DNA of 38,677 bases from CAZRGV01 sp964599655 (GTDB lineage Bacteria > Planctomycetota > Planctomycetia > Isosphaerales > Isosphaeraceae): contig CAZRGV010000052.1 in the NCBI GenBank assembly GCA_964599655.1, positions 1 to 38,677 on the forward strand. Direction: 5' to 3'. The translations under genes were made by a program, and so were the position numbers. The notes under the pieces were generated by a model, which worked only from the letters and a program-made list of their open reading frames with translations, was not told the origin of the DNA and searched no databases. Shown here one piece after another: positions 6,764 through 18,356 of the stretch (positions are counted from its first letter, which is position 1; the number at the start of each line of letters is the position of its first letter).

Positions 6764-7789
6764 ATGGCCATGATGACCGAGACCCTCCTGGCCCTGGAAA
6801 CAGAGGCCGAGGGGTTAAGTTTCGCCCGCGCCGTGCTCGAGATTGAGGCGCAGGCGCTGGAGCGGGTTCGCGATCGGCTCGACGGCACGATTGCCCGCGC
6901 GGCCGACCTGGTTCACCGCTGCCGGGGCAGTGTGATCGTCACCGGCATGGGCAAGGCGGGCCTGGTGGGTCAGAAGCTGGCGGCGACGCTGGCCTCGACC
7001 GGCACGAGGGCCTTTCCGCTCCACCCGGCCGAGGCCGTTCACGGCGACCTCGGGCGGATCCGCAACGAGGACGTGGTTCTGGCCCTCTCCCAGAGCGGCG
7101 AGACCGACGAGGTCGTCCGCCTGATTCCGGCGCTTCGACGGCTCGGGGCGATCCTGATCGCCATCACCGAGCGGAGCACCAGCAGCCTCGGCCGGCAGGC
7201 GGACCTCTGCATCGCGCTCGGGCCGATCGAGGAAGCCTGCCCCTTGGGCCTGGCCCCTTCGGCCAGCACGACGGCCCTGATGGCCGTCGGCGATGCCCTG
7301 GCCTTGCTCGTCAGCCGGCTGCGCGAGTTCCGCGCCGAGGACTTCGCCCTGTATCATCCCGCGGGCAGCCTGGGACGGAAGCTCTCCAGGGTCGAGGACC
7401 TGATGCGGACCGGCATCCATATCCGCGTCGCGAAGGCGGAGGAGACCGTGCGTTCCGTGTTCGTCCGGCTGGGAGGCGCGCGCCGCCGCACGGGAGCCAT
7501 CATGGTCGTGGACGACGAGGAACGGCTCGTCGGCATCTTCACCGACAGCGACCTGGCCCGGCTCTTCGAAACGAGGCGGGAGTCGATGCTCGACCGCCCG
7601 ATCGGCGAGGCGATGACGCCCGATCCGGTGCGAGTCACCGTGGGCGCGACGGTCCTCGAGGCGGTCGAGGCCCTCAAGACCCGGAAGCTCAGCGAACTGC
7701 CGGTCATCGATCGGGGCGGCCGGCCGGTCGGCCTGATCGACGTCACCGACCTGATCGGCATGGTGCCGGCCGACCTCGTCGAGGAGTAA
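6764..7789 (+). CDS. kdsD: Arabinose-5-phosphate isomerase (KdsD/KpsF family)
   Basis: Interconverts D-ribulose 5-phosphate and D-arabinose 5-phosphate, the first step toward Kdo for lipopolysaccharide. 341 residues, close to the family norm. The SIS sugar-phosphate isomerase domain spans about residues 35-190, with VIVTGMGKAGLVGQKLAATL, the HP-EAVHGDLG segment and ALSQSGETDE. Two CBS domains follow, from about 211 (DLMRTG) and 282 (AMTPDPVRV) to the end. The ATG at 6764 is chosen because GGAGG lies 7 nt upstream; the open frame reaches upstream only into the promoter. kdsC follows after 7 nt, so the two form one unit. Confidence 0.93.
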   Translation: MAMMTETLLALETEAEGLSFARAVLEIEAQALERVRDRLDGTIARAADLVHRCRGSVIVTGMGKAGLVGQKLAATLASTGTRAFPLHPAEAVHGDLGRIRNEDVVLALSQSGETDEVVRLIPALRRLGAILIAITERSTSSLGRQADLCIALGPIEEACPLGLAPSASTTALMAVGDALALLVSRLREFRAEDFALYHPAGSLGRKLSRVEDLMRTGIHIRVAKAEETVRSVFVRLGGARRRTGAIMVVDDEERLVGIFTDSDLARLFETRRESMLDRPIGEAMTPDPVRVTVGATVLEAVEALKTRKLSELPVIDRGGRPVGLIDVTDLIGMVPADLVEE

Positions 7790-7796
7790 CGGCGCG

Positions 7797-8339
7797 ATGT
7801 CTTTTGCCCTCTCCGAGGCGCTTGCCGATCGCTGTTCGTCCGTCGACTGGCTTCTGCTCGACGTCGATGGCGTGCTGACCGACGGCGCGATCATCCTCGA
7901 CGACCAGGGGGTCGAGACCAAGCACTTCTACGTGCGAGACGGCAGCGCCATCGCCCTCTGGCGGCAGGCGGGACATCGCGTGGCGATCCTCTCGGGCCGA
8001 TCGGCTCCCCTGGTCGAGCGCCGGGCGGCCGAGCTGGGGATCGCGCCGGTCCTCCAGGGAGCCTCGCGCAAGGGGGAGGCGTTCAACGCCTTTCTGCGAG
8101 ATCAAGGCATCGACGCCCGGCAGGTCTGTTACGTCGGCGACGACCTGCCGGATTTGCCCGTGCTGAGGGTCGCCGGACTGTCGGCCTGTCCGGCCGACGC
8201 CGCGCCCGAGGTTCGCGAGGCCGTTCACATGGTCGCGACGGCTCCGGGCGGCCGAGGGGCCGTCCGAGAGATCATCGAGGTCATCCTCAAGCAACAAGGA
8301 ACGTGGGAGTCGCTCGTCGCCGGCTACCTCTCGGCCTGA
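7797..8339 (+). CDS. kdsC: Kdo-8-phosphate phosphatase (KdsC, HAD family)
   Basis: Hydrolyses 3-deoxy-D-manno-octulosonate 8-phosphate to Kdo. 180 residues, the normal size of this capless (C0) HAD phosphatase. HAD motif I is DVDGVLTDG with nucleophile D22 and D24. Motif II is ILSGRSA, the motif III lysine is in SRKGEAF, and motif IV is YVGDDLPDLPVL. The start ATG follows the kdsD stop by 7 nt. The next gene encodes an LptC/OstA-like protein after a 486-nt spacer, which keeps the order seen in the E. coli kdsD-kdsC-lptC-lptA locus. Confidence 0.93.
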   Translation: MSFALSEALADRCSSVDWLLLDVDGVLTDGAIILDDQGVETKHFYVRDGSAIALWRQAGHRVAILSGRSAPLVERRAAELGIAPVLQGASRKGEAFNAFLRDQGIDARQVCYVGDDLPDLPVLRVAGLSACPADAAPEVREAVHMVATAPGGRGAVREIIEVILKQQGTWESLVAGYLSA

Positions 8340-8825
8340 TGTGATGAACGGCCCGGACAGGATCGGCAAGACGCGACGAGAGTGGTCCGGGTGGCCTGGC
8401 TCGAAACGTTGGGTCAGGCAAGCTCCGAGGGGAGGGAGACGTTTTTTCAAAGGGCAAATGAGCGGCTTCACGCGGGATCGACCACTTGGGAAATCTTTAC
8501 AAGGCGCACGTTCTTGTGGATTGATTTTTGTTCAGCCGATTGATGGTGGCGCAAGGATCCATCGGAATTCTGGTGCGGTTTTTACAAGACCGCGGAATTC
8601 TGGTGTCGTGGGGATCGAGGACGGATCGGCAAGAGAGGACAAAGTTACAAAGAACGTCGATCGGTCGGGTGATCTTCTCAAAATGGCTCGATAGGCACGG
8701 AGACTGCGAGGCGTGGAATCTCGGCAACCTGGAGGGCCCTGCATGTCGCGCTGAAACGGCACGACCGCGGCGGGGCGTTCGGATCGGTCGAGGCGAGGCC
8801 TTCAACGAAACTCCCGGATTCGGCT
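8340..8825. other. Intergenic region with 30-nt-period direct repeat
   Basis: 486 nt with visibly lower GC than its surroundings. The 13-mer CGGAATTCTGGTG occurs at 8563-8575 and again at 8593-8605, exactly 30 nt apart, with a degenerate third copy near 8536. A small inverted repeat GCGGT/ACCGC lies between the two perfect copies. It probably contains the promoter of the LptC-like gene, but no -35/-10 pair stands out. No gene is supported. Confidence 0.45.
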
Positions 8826-11800
8826 GTGTTAAAAAAACTAATACGGATCACGGTAACTCTGGGGTTGTTGCTGGCCGGTTACTTCGGCTATGTCCGTGGT
8901 TTCGCGGTTCTGGCGGGGCTTGTCGGCCGGCCTCTTGGCGTGCCGGTCTTGCCCGGCAACCCTTTACCGTCTCCCTCGGCACAGCTTGCGAAGGAACTGG
9001 CCGTAACGGCGTTCGGGCCCGGCCACTGGACCATCAACGCTCCGGTGAAGTATTACGACACGAGCCGCGGCTACTGGATTTACGCGGGGGACTTCGCCCG
9101 GAAGGACGACGGCAAGCGGCTCGAGTTCGAGCCGTTCGCCCTGATCTGGCGGACCCGAGGCGGCCGGCCCTTGAAAACGCTTTCGGGCCAGAAGGCGGCC
9201 GTGGTGTTCAACCAGCCGCCCGACCTGGTTCGAGGCGGAGGAGAGGCCCACGTCGTTCACGCCCGGATTGATGGCGACGTCCGGCTCCGGGACGACAAGG
9301 GGACGCCCGGCGACCTCGGCGACGACCTGACGATTGGCCCCTTGACGTATCTGGACTTCAACGAGCGGAACAACCAGATCCGAAGCGACGAGTCGCTGGT
9401 CGAGGTTCGCGATCGCGACATGCTGGCCACGGGCGAGGGGGTGGTGATCGACCTGCGGCCGAAGCCCTCGCCCGGAACGTCGAGCGCCTCGCCCGGCTAC
9501 GACGGCGCCCAGACGATCCGGCTGCTCCAAAAGGTTCACATCACGGTGCAGGATGTCGGCCGCACGGGCATCGTGCCCGGCGGTGCCGCAACGCTCGAGG
9601 CGCCCGGCGAGCCCCGGGAGCCGAGGCCCGGCGAGATCACCTGCGACGGCGAGCTTCGGATCGATTTGCCCGCGCCCCAGGCGATTCCGGCGGTCGGGCC
9701 CCCGGCTCCGCCAGGCCCGACCTTTGCCCACTTTTCCCGCAACGTCCGGGTTCGCCAGGGGGACGCCCAGAAGCCCGAACAGCTCGATTGCGACCAGCTT
9801 CACCTGACCCTCATGCCGGCCGAGCCGGTGGCCATCGCGCTGCCGCCCCAGGGTCCGGCGACGCCGTTGCTCGCGGAGGCCGATCCGGCGGACGTTGCGT
9901 CGCCCTCGGGGGTGCCGGCTCCCGCGCCGACTCCGGCGTTGGAGGGCCCGTTGACCAACCTGACCCTCAGCCGCGCCAAGGCGACCGGTCACGCAGTCTG
10001 GCTCCAGTCGGTGGCGCAAGGGGTTTATGGTTACGGCAACGAGCTGCGCTACGAGCGGCACGCGCCCAAGGGGCCGGATCGCACCTACTTCCGGGGCGAC
10101 AAGTACACCGAGGTCAAGAAGGTCAACGCCAGCTCGGGCACGGTCGACGTGATCCGGACGATCGACCTGACCATCTTCCACAACGGCCCGGATCACGCGC
10201 CGGCGACGGTCGTGGCGGGTGGGCCCGGCGCGATGGAGACGCGCAACAGCAAGGATCAGAAGATCGAGCGATCGGCCTCCTGGCGGGATCGGCTCGTGAT
10301 GCAGCCGGTCGAGAACGACCCGACCCGACGGCAGATCACCCTCGACGGTCAACCGAGAGTCAACGACCCGGCGCAAGGCTCAATCTCGGCCAGCGACTCG
10401 ATCGTCGCGATGCTCGTCTCGAAGAAGACGCCCGGCGCCACGGCCCCGACCGCCTCGACCGCGGAAACCTCCGCCAAGGGGCAGGAAAGTTCCCTTTCGG
10501 GTGGGGCCTATCGGATGGAGATGATGCGGGCCTGGGGCCAGGTGGAGATGGTTTCCAACGGCCCGGCTCCCGTCGAGACGGAGAGCCAGGGCCAGGATGG
10601 CGCCTCGCTGGTCTCGAACTCCAAGCGGATCATCAAGGCTCGCGAATGGCTCGGCGTGGTGTTCGAGGAGCCGGCCACGCCCGCGCCCGCCCCGTCGTCG
10701 TCGCCGGCGGTGGCCGCCAATCCCGAGCCGCCCAAACCGGCCGAGAAGCCCGCCGACGCCAAGACGTCGAACGACCTGCCCCTGAACGTCGAGGCCGACC
10801 GCATCTGGGCCTGGATGGTCCAGCAAGGGACCGAGGAGGCCAAGGGAGAGGTCCGCGAGGTCCGGCTCCGGGGCAACGTCCTCGTTCATCAAGACCCCGT
10901 GCCCGGCAAACCCCGAGGCATCGATGTTGAGGGCGAAAACGTCGACCTGATCAGCCAGGTCGGGAAACTCTTCGAGATCCGGGCCTACGGCGCGCCCGGC
11001 AAGGCCGCCTTCGCCGCAACCGACGCGTTCTCCATCGAAGGCATGGCGATTGGTCTCGACCAGGCCAAGAGCTACGCCAGCGTTCACGGCCCGGGCCGCC
11101 TGATCCAGGAGAACGTCGGCGGCGACATCCTCGGCGACGCGAAGCCCGCCAGCCAGGACAAGGCGGAGCCAACCCAGGACAAGAAAACGGCCGATCGAGG
11201 ACCGTTGACCATCACCTGGGGCCTCGACCCGCTGGGCAAGCCGCTCCTCGACGCGGACGGCAAGCCGGTCGAAACTTGGATGAAGTTCTACGGCCAGCCG
11301 CTCGACGAGAACGGCCAGCCCGAACCGGCCCGCGCCTACTTCTACAACGGCGTCCGCGCCTGGACCAGAGATTCGTCGCTGGCCTGCGGTCAGATGGAAG
11401 CGATTCTCGACCAGCCCGTGGATTTCCAGCGCACGCGTCGCGAGCCGAAGCCCGAGGACGGCGCCGAGCCGTCACGGCCGCAGATCGTTCGCGTCGAGTG
11501 TGAACGAGACGTCAAGGTCGTCAGCCGCAAGCTCGACGACCACCAGATTCTTCAGGAAAAGCAGCGCGTCGAGGGGGAAAAGGTCACGTTCGACAAGCTC
11601 AACAACACGATCCAGGTCGATTCGGCGGGCCAGGTCTTCCTCTACACCCGCAAGAAGCCGAAGGACCAGGGCAAGGAAAAGACCGACGCGCCGATCGCCG
11701 AATCGGGTCGAACGCAGGTCCGGCCCGTCAACGACACTCGACGCGGTGCCCGAGCCCAGCCAACGGTCATCGCGGGACGCTCGACGAAACGGGAAACCGA

Positions 11801-12464
11801 GGGCGATTCGGTTCCTCCCCTGGAACTGACGCGCATCTGGTTCGACAAGCAGATGGTCGGCCAGGTCCGTGCCCAGCGCGAGGACGCAAAACGGCAGCCG
11901 GGCCAGGCCGAGTTCTTCGGCAACGTGCGGGTCATTCACGCCCAGGTGCCCGACGAGAACACCGAGCTCGATCCGGATGCCCCGCCCAAGGATTTCGTCT
12001 ACACGGTGTCTCGCTCCTTGCGCGTCATCAGCGAGCCGCCGCCGCCCGGGTCAAAGGAGGCCGACCGGATCCTCGTCGAAGCCTGGAAGGACCTGTACGC
12101 CTTGACGGGCCGCCAGGGCCGCCAGACCGCGATCCGGAGCGACGACCACATGACCTACGACTCGAACACGGGCGTCTCCTACATCTACGGCGACGCCAAC
12201 GGCGTTCAGATCGCCGACCAGAGCGGTCCCGGCCAGACCGCCTCGTTCGGTCAGGGCCGGGTCGTTGTCTTCAACCATAAGACGAGCGAGTCGCGGATCA
12301 TCGACGCCCGGTCGATCCAGCTCGTCGATCCCAGGGGCGGCGCGCGCGCCACGGTTCCCAAGGAGCCGAAGAAAACCGAAGACGACAAGACCAAGAAGAC
12401 GCGAAAGCCCTTCCCGCGCATTCCGTCCAGCAACAAGGAACGCCGGAACTTCACCGGGAAGTAA
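8826..12464 (+). CDS. Giant LptC/OstA (LptA)-like envelope protein
   Basis: 1212 residues starting at GTG 8826. The N-terminus is a membrane anchor or signal (KKLIRITVTLGLLLAGYFGYV), so the protein is expected on the periplasmic side. After it come several OstA/LptC-like beta-rich segments. The first (about residues 70-200) includes TYLDFNERNNQIRSDESLVE and MLATGEGVVIDLR, typical of the LptC/LptA jelly-roll. Later ones include EVREVRLRGNVLVHQ, VECERDVKVVSRKL and AEFFGNVRVIHA. Pro/Ala-rich and Lys-rich linkers separate them. E. coli LptC and LptA are only about 190 residues each. Position after kdsD-kdsC supports a role in lipopolysaccharide export to the outer membrane, perhaps as a fused periplasmic bridge. 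The exact role is inferred; lptB is not in the window. Confidence 0.7.
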   Translation: MLKKLIRITVTLGLLLAGYFGYVRGFAVLAGLVGRPLGVPVLPGNPLPSPSAQLAKELAVTAFGPGHWTINAPVKYYDTSRGYWIYAGDFARKDDGKRLEFEPFALIWRTRGGRPLKTLSGQKAAVVFNQPPDLVRGGGEAHVVHARIDGDVRLRDDKGTPGDLGDDLTIGPLTYLDFNERNNQIRSDESLVEVRDRDMLATGEGVVIDLRPKPSPGTSSASPGYDGAQTIRLLQKVHITVQDVGRTGIVPGGAATLEAPGEPREPRPGEITCDGELRIDLPAPQAIPAVGPPAPPGPTFAHFSRNVRVRQGDAQKPEQLDCDQLHLTLMPAEPVAIALPPQGPATPLLAEADPADVASPSGVPAPAPTPALEGPLTNLTLSRAKATGHAVWLQSVAQGVYGYGNELRYERHAPKGPDRTYFRGDKYTEVKKVNASSGTVDVIRTIDLTIFHNGPDHAPATVVAGGPGAMETRNSKDQKIERSASWRDRLVMQPVENDPTRRQITLDGQPRVNDPAQGSISASDSIVAMLVSKKTPGATAPTASTAETSAKGQESSLSGGAYRMEMMRAWGQVEMVSNGPAPVETESQGQDGASLVSNSKRIIKAREWLGVVFEEPATPAPAPSSSPAVAANPEPPKPAEKPADAKTSNDLPLNVEADRIWAWMVQQGTEEAKGEVREVRLRGNVLVHQDPVPGKPRGIDVEGENVDLISQVGKLFEIRAYGAPGKAAFAATDAFSIEGMAIGLDQAKSYASVHGPGRLIQENVGGDILGDAKPASQDKAEPTQDKKTADRGPLTITWGLDPLGKPLLDADGKPVETWMKFYGQPLDENGQPEPARAYFYNGVRAWTRDSSLACGQMEAILDQPVDFQRTRREPKPEDGAEPSRPQIVRVECERDVKVVSRKLDDHQILQEKQRVEGEKVTFDKLNNTIQVDSAGQVFLYTRKKPKDQGKEKTDAPIAESGRTQVRPVNDTRRGARAQPTVIAGRSTKRETEGDSVPPLELTRIWFDKQMVGQVRAQREDAKRQPGQAEFFGNVRVIHAQVPDENTELDPDAPPKDFVYTVSRSLRVISEPPPPGSKEADRILVEAWKDLYALTGRQGRQTAIRSDDHMTYDSNTGVSYIYGDANGVQIADQSGPGQTASFGQGRVVVFNHKTSESRIIDARSIQLVDPRGGARATVPKEPKKTEDDKTKKTRKPFPRIPSSNKERRNFTGK

Positions 12465-12509
12465 GCGAAGGCCGTTGACCGCCCGAGCGCGGGCCAACGG
12501 CCTTCGCTT
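12463..12509 (+). terminator. Hairpin terminator after LptC-like gene
   Basis: A perfect 15-bp stem (12463-12477 with 12495-12509) encloses a loop that itself contains a GCCCG/CGGGC pairing. The stem begins within the stop codon of the LptC-like gene. A true U-tract is missing (TTCCTCC follows), so termination efficiency is uncertain. Confidence 0.6.
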
Positions 12510-12541
12510 CCTCCTGGTGGGACGCCCGCCGTCGAAGGCGG

Positions 12542-12660
12542 CCGAATCGCCTGGAAGGTTTCTCTTGTCGGGTGGGCACCGTCCACGGAACCTCTTGCGG
12601 CACCGGAGGACCAGTGAACGGTGCCCACCCGGCGAACGACCAAGGTTCCGGGCGATTCGG
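12542..12660. repeat. About 120-nt intergenic palindrome, copy 2
   Basis: The outer arms CCGAATCGCCTGGAA (12542-12556) and TTCCGGGCGATTCGG (12646-12660) complement at 14 of 15 positions. The inner arms GGTGGGCACCGTCCACGGAA (12571-12590) and CGGTGCCCACCC pair around CCTCTTGCGG. It sits between the convergent LptC-like and aldolase genes and ends within 3 nt of the aldolase stop codon. Confidence 0.8.
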
Positions 12661-12662
12661 TG

Positions 12663-13796
12663 TCAGTAGACCTCGCCCGCCTTGTGCGAGGGGCCGCCGA
12701 GCTGATCCAGGCCCTCGGCCTTGGCGTGCGGGGCGTATCGAGCGTGCCAGCCCTCGGCCGCGCGGACGGTCGTCAGCTCTTCGAGCGTGAAGCCGTACTT
12801 GGCGAACCAGGGGGCGGCGTGCCCTCGGACGACCGCGTCCACCTCGGAGACGCGCTTGAGACCTTCCGTGGCGGCGAACTCGGAGCGGGCTTCCGGGCCG
12901 TCCTGGAGGAAGTATTCCTTCCAGAAGGCGCGACCGCCGAGGACGCCCGAGCAGCCGGTCTCCATCGCCATCTTGACCTGCTTGAGGTACTGCGGGTAAT
13001 CGACGCCGGCCGAGAGCAAGACCCAGGGGCGCTCGCTGGCCTCGCTCAGGGCGTGCAGATTGTCCATGAGCTGCTCGTCGCTTTCGTGGCCGAGGGTGCC
13101 GGGGAACTCGGCCTTGTAGACGTCGCAGAATCGGCTGATCTGCCGGGCGCTCTCGATGACCGTCTCGGCCTTGCGGTCGAGGTACTTGGGATCATCCTTC
13201 TTCTCGCCGCCGTAGGGGAAGGCGATCGGCTCAAGGAGCATCAGGATGTCATACTTCACGCATTCTTCGTAGATGTGCTGGATGAGGGCGAACTGGTGCT
13301 CGGCCGAGTCGCGCTCGCCGGGCTCGAACTGGGCCAGGAGCTTCACCGCGTCGGCCCCCATGAGCTTGATCTTCTCGACCGACCAGCCCGGCTCGACCTC
13401 GCCCAGCGGACCGCCGGCCTTGTTCTTGGGGGCTCCCGACTTCTCGACGCGGACGAGCATGCCCTTGTCGGGCGGCAGGGCGAAGGAGGCGATCGCCGGC
13501 CAGGCGCCGTAGTAGGCGTCGATCAGAACGCCCGAGGCCGCCGGAGCCATCTGCCGCATCATGTCGATCTTGGCGTCGACGATCTCGTCGTAGGTCGGCT
13601 CGCGATCTTCCCCCTTGGCTTTGAGGGCCTTTTTGGCCATGTCGATCATCGAGCTGTTCTGGTCCAGCGCCAGCATGGTCAGCGTGCCGTTGGGATTGCT
13701 GATCCGCTGGAGACCACGCAGCTTGCCCGGAGTGAGCCCCCGGCCCAGCAGCGCCGTGGCGCCCAAGGGGCGCGAGGTCTTGGTTGCGACGGCCAT
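12663..13796 (-). CDS. Class I aldolase, LacD (tagatose-bisphosphate aldolase)-like
   Basis: 377-residue TIM-barrel aldolase of the LacD/DeoC-like class I family, which cleaves ketose bisphosphates through a lysine Schiff base. Seen: the N-terminal active-site segment MLALDQNSSM (41-50), GVLIDAYYGAWP (89-100), the metal-independent lysine candidate K228 in DVYKAEFPG, and the phosphate-binding end segment GVLGGRAFWKEYF. LacD enzymes act on D-tagatose 1,6-bisphosphate but are often broad in specificity, so fructose 1,6-bisphosphate or another sugar phosphate is possible. The start ATG at 13796 has GGGAG 11 nt upstream. Monocistronic; faces the LptC-like gene and shares its 3' spacer. Confidence 0.82.
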   Translation of the reverse strand: MAVATKTSRPLGATALLGRGLTPGKLRGLQRISNPNGTLTMLALDQNSSMIDMAKKALKAKGEDREPTYDEIVDAKIDMMRQMAPAASGVLIDAYYGAWPAIASFALPPDKGMLVRVEKSGAPKNKAGGPLGEVEPGWSVEKIKLMGADAVKLLAQFEPGERDSAEHQFALIQHIYEECVKYDILMLLEPIAFPYGGEKKDDPKYLDRKAETVIESARQISRFCDVYKAEFPGTLGHESDEQLMDNLHALSEASERPWVLLSAGVDYPQYLKQVKMAMETGCSGVLGGRAFWKEYFLQDGPEARSEFAATEGLKRVSEVDAVVRGHAAPWFAKYGFTLEELTTVRAAEGWHARYAPHAKAEGLDQLGGPSHKAGEVY

Positions 13797-14639
13797 GATC
13801 GTGTGTACTCCCTTTGTGAGTGAGGTCGTGATGGACGCAATGGGAATCGTCCCTGCCCGCTTTCCAGCAACGGCCGAGGGACAGGAATTCCAAGCCGCTC
13901 CCCCAAGGGCGTCGGCTCGATTGGGGGGATGGAGAGGGCGGTCGAACCGGCTGGGGTTCCACTCCGTTCGCGATTCGTACGCGTTCTAATCTCATCCCGA
14001 GCGCGGCCAGGAACGCGGAGGCTGACAACATCATTCCAATCGGCGCGCACACGGATCGCCGCCAGGGCCTCGATTATAAGAGTTCGGAGCCGGTTTTCAA
14101 TCGCTCCGATCCGGCCGGACGCGGCCGATGGCGTTTCCCCGCGCCCCAGGGCCGGACGGTCGACATGACAACATCCGAATCATGTCGAGATGGGTGCAAT
14201 GACGCCAGGCCGTCACGTTGACAGTCGCCGTCGAGGGGATTCCGGCCGATGAGGCGCGCGAGACTCCGGCGAACCAAGCGCATTTAAGGATCTCGATTCG
14301 CGGTTCCAAGAGAAAGGAACCGCGTTCTCAGGGCCGGGAATGTTCAACGGTCCTCCCGCTCCGCGGCGGCCGCGCCAGCCCGGCGGCGCCGGACGCGTCG
14401 ACTGGCCGCAACCACAGGAAATTCCAGGGCCTCGGCGCTCCCTCAAGGCCGGCCCTTGGCGGTTCGCGAGGCGATGGGCACCGCGTTTGCGTTCCGTTGC
14501 GAGCGTCCGTCCGAAGGGGCGTGGATCCGGCCCATTCGTCCCAATGATGGCTTGAGCGTGAGCCACGGGCCGGATTACACTTGGACCTTTCTTTCGGGCG
14601 TCGTGAGCGATTGCATCGCGGCAGGGACGAGGGACGTCG
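13797..14639. other. Divergent intergenic region before act operon
   Basis: 843 nt between the divergently transcribed aldolase and actA genes. It should hold both promoters and any regulator site for the respiratory operon. The clearest structure is a perfect 9-bp hairpin CGCGGTTCC/GGAACCGCG at 14299-14324 with an 8-nt purine loop; no T-tract follows. Open frames here overlap each other on both strands and look like GC-driven noise. No gene is supported. Confidence 0.4.
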
Positions 14640-15286
14640 ATGGCCCAGATTTTCCACAGAAGCACGAACACGATCTCGAGAGTGACCATCTTCGGCGCGG
14701 TCTTCTTCATCCTGGCCGTGCTCGTATTTCTTTATTTGTTCACGAGGTCGCCTTACCAGACCCAGGTCGAGGTGATCCGGGAACAGCCGGTGCCGTTCAG
14801 CCACGAGCACCACGTGTCGGGCCTGGGGATCGATTGTCGCTACTGCCACACGTCGGTCGAGACGTCCTCGTTCGCGGGCGTGCCGCCGACCTACACCTGC
14901 ATGAGCTGTCACTCGCAGATCTGGAATGACAGTCCGATGCTGGCGCCGGTCCGTGCCAGCCTGGCCGATAACCGGCCGATTCGCTGGAGCCGGGTTCACG
15001 ACCTGCCCGACTTCGTGTACTTCCACCATGGCATTCACGTTCAGAAGGGGGTGGGCTGTGTCGAGTGTCACGGCCGGGTCGACAAGATGCCCCTGACCTG
15101 GAAGGCCCAGCCCTTGACCATGGAATGGTGTCTCGACTGCCACCGGCATCCGGAGAACCACCTGCGGCGCCCGGAAGACATCTTCGACATGGCCTCGCTT
15201 CCGCTCAGCGAGGCCGAAGGGCGCGAACTCGTCAAGAAGAACAATATCCCCACGGATCGAATGACCAACTGCTCGGTGTGCCATCG

Positions 15287-15290
<4 letters not shown>
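14640..15290 (+). CDS. actA: Alternative complex III subunit ActA, pentaheme cytochrome c
   Basis: 216-residue multiheme cytochrome c subunit of the quinol:cytochrome c/oxidase oxidoreductase called alternative complex III. One N-terminal membrane anchor lies at residues 16-35 (TIFGAVFFILAVLVFLYLFT). Five CXXCH heme sites follow: CRYCH at 66, CMSCH at 87, CVECH at 140, CLDCH at 164 and CSVCH at 211. Additional histidines (HEHH, YFHHGIH) are probable axial ligands, the pattern of the cytochrome c7/NrfB-like family. The start has GAGGG about 7 nt upstream. The stop overlaps the actB start as ATGA. First gene of the operon. Confidence 0.93.
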
Positions 15291-18352
<3,062 letters not shown>

Positions 18353-18356
18353 CCCG

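Noticed and set aside
12621..13823. 400-codon plus-strand frame opposite the aldolase
   Set aside because: The aldolase on the other strand has clear active-site motifs; this frame has none and starts within palindrome copy 2.
13249..14052. 267-codon minus-strand frame overlapping the aldolase start
   Set aside because: Out of frame with the aldolase, and its content changes abruptly at the gene border; a shadow frame.
14299..14324. Terminator before the act operon
   Set aside because: The 9-bp hairpin has no T-tract on either strand and no gene ends nearby, so it is only noted as a hairpin in the spacer.
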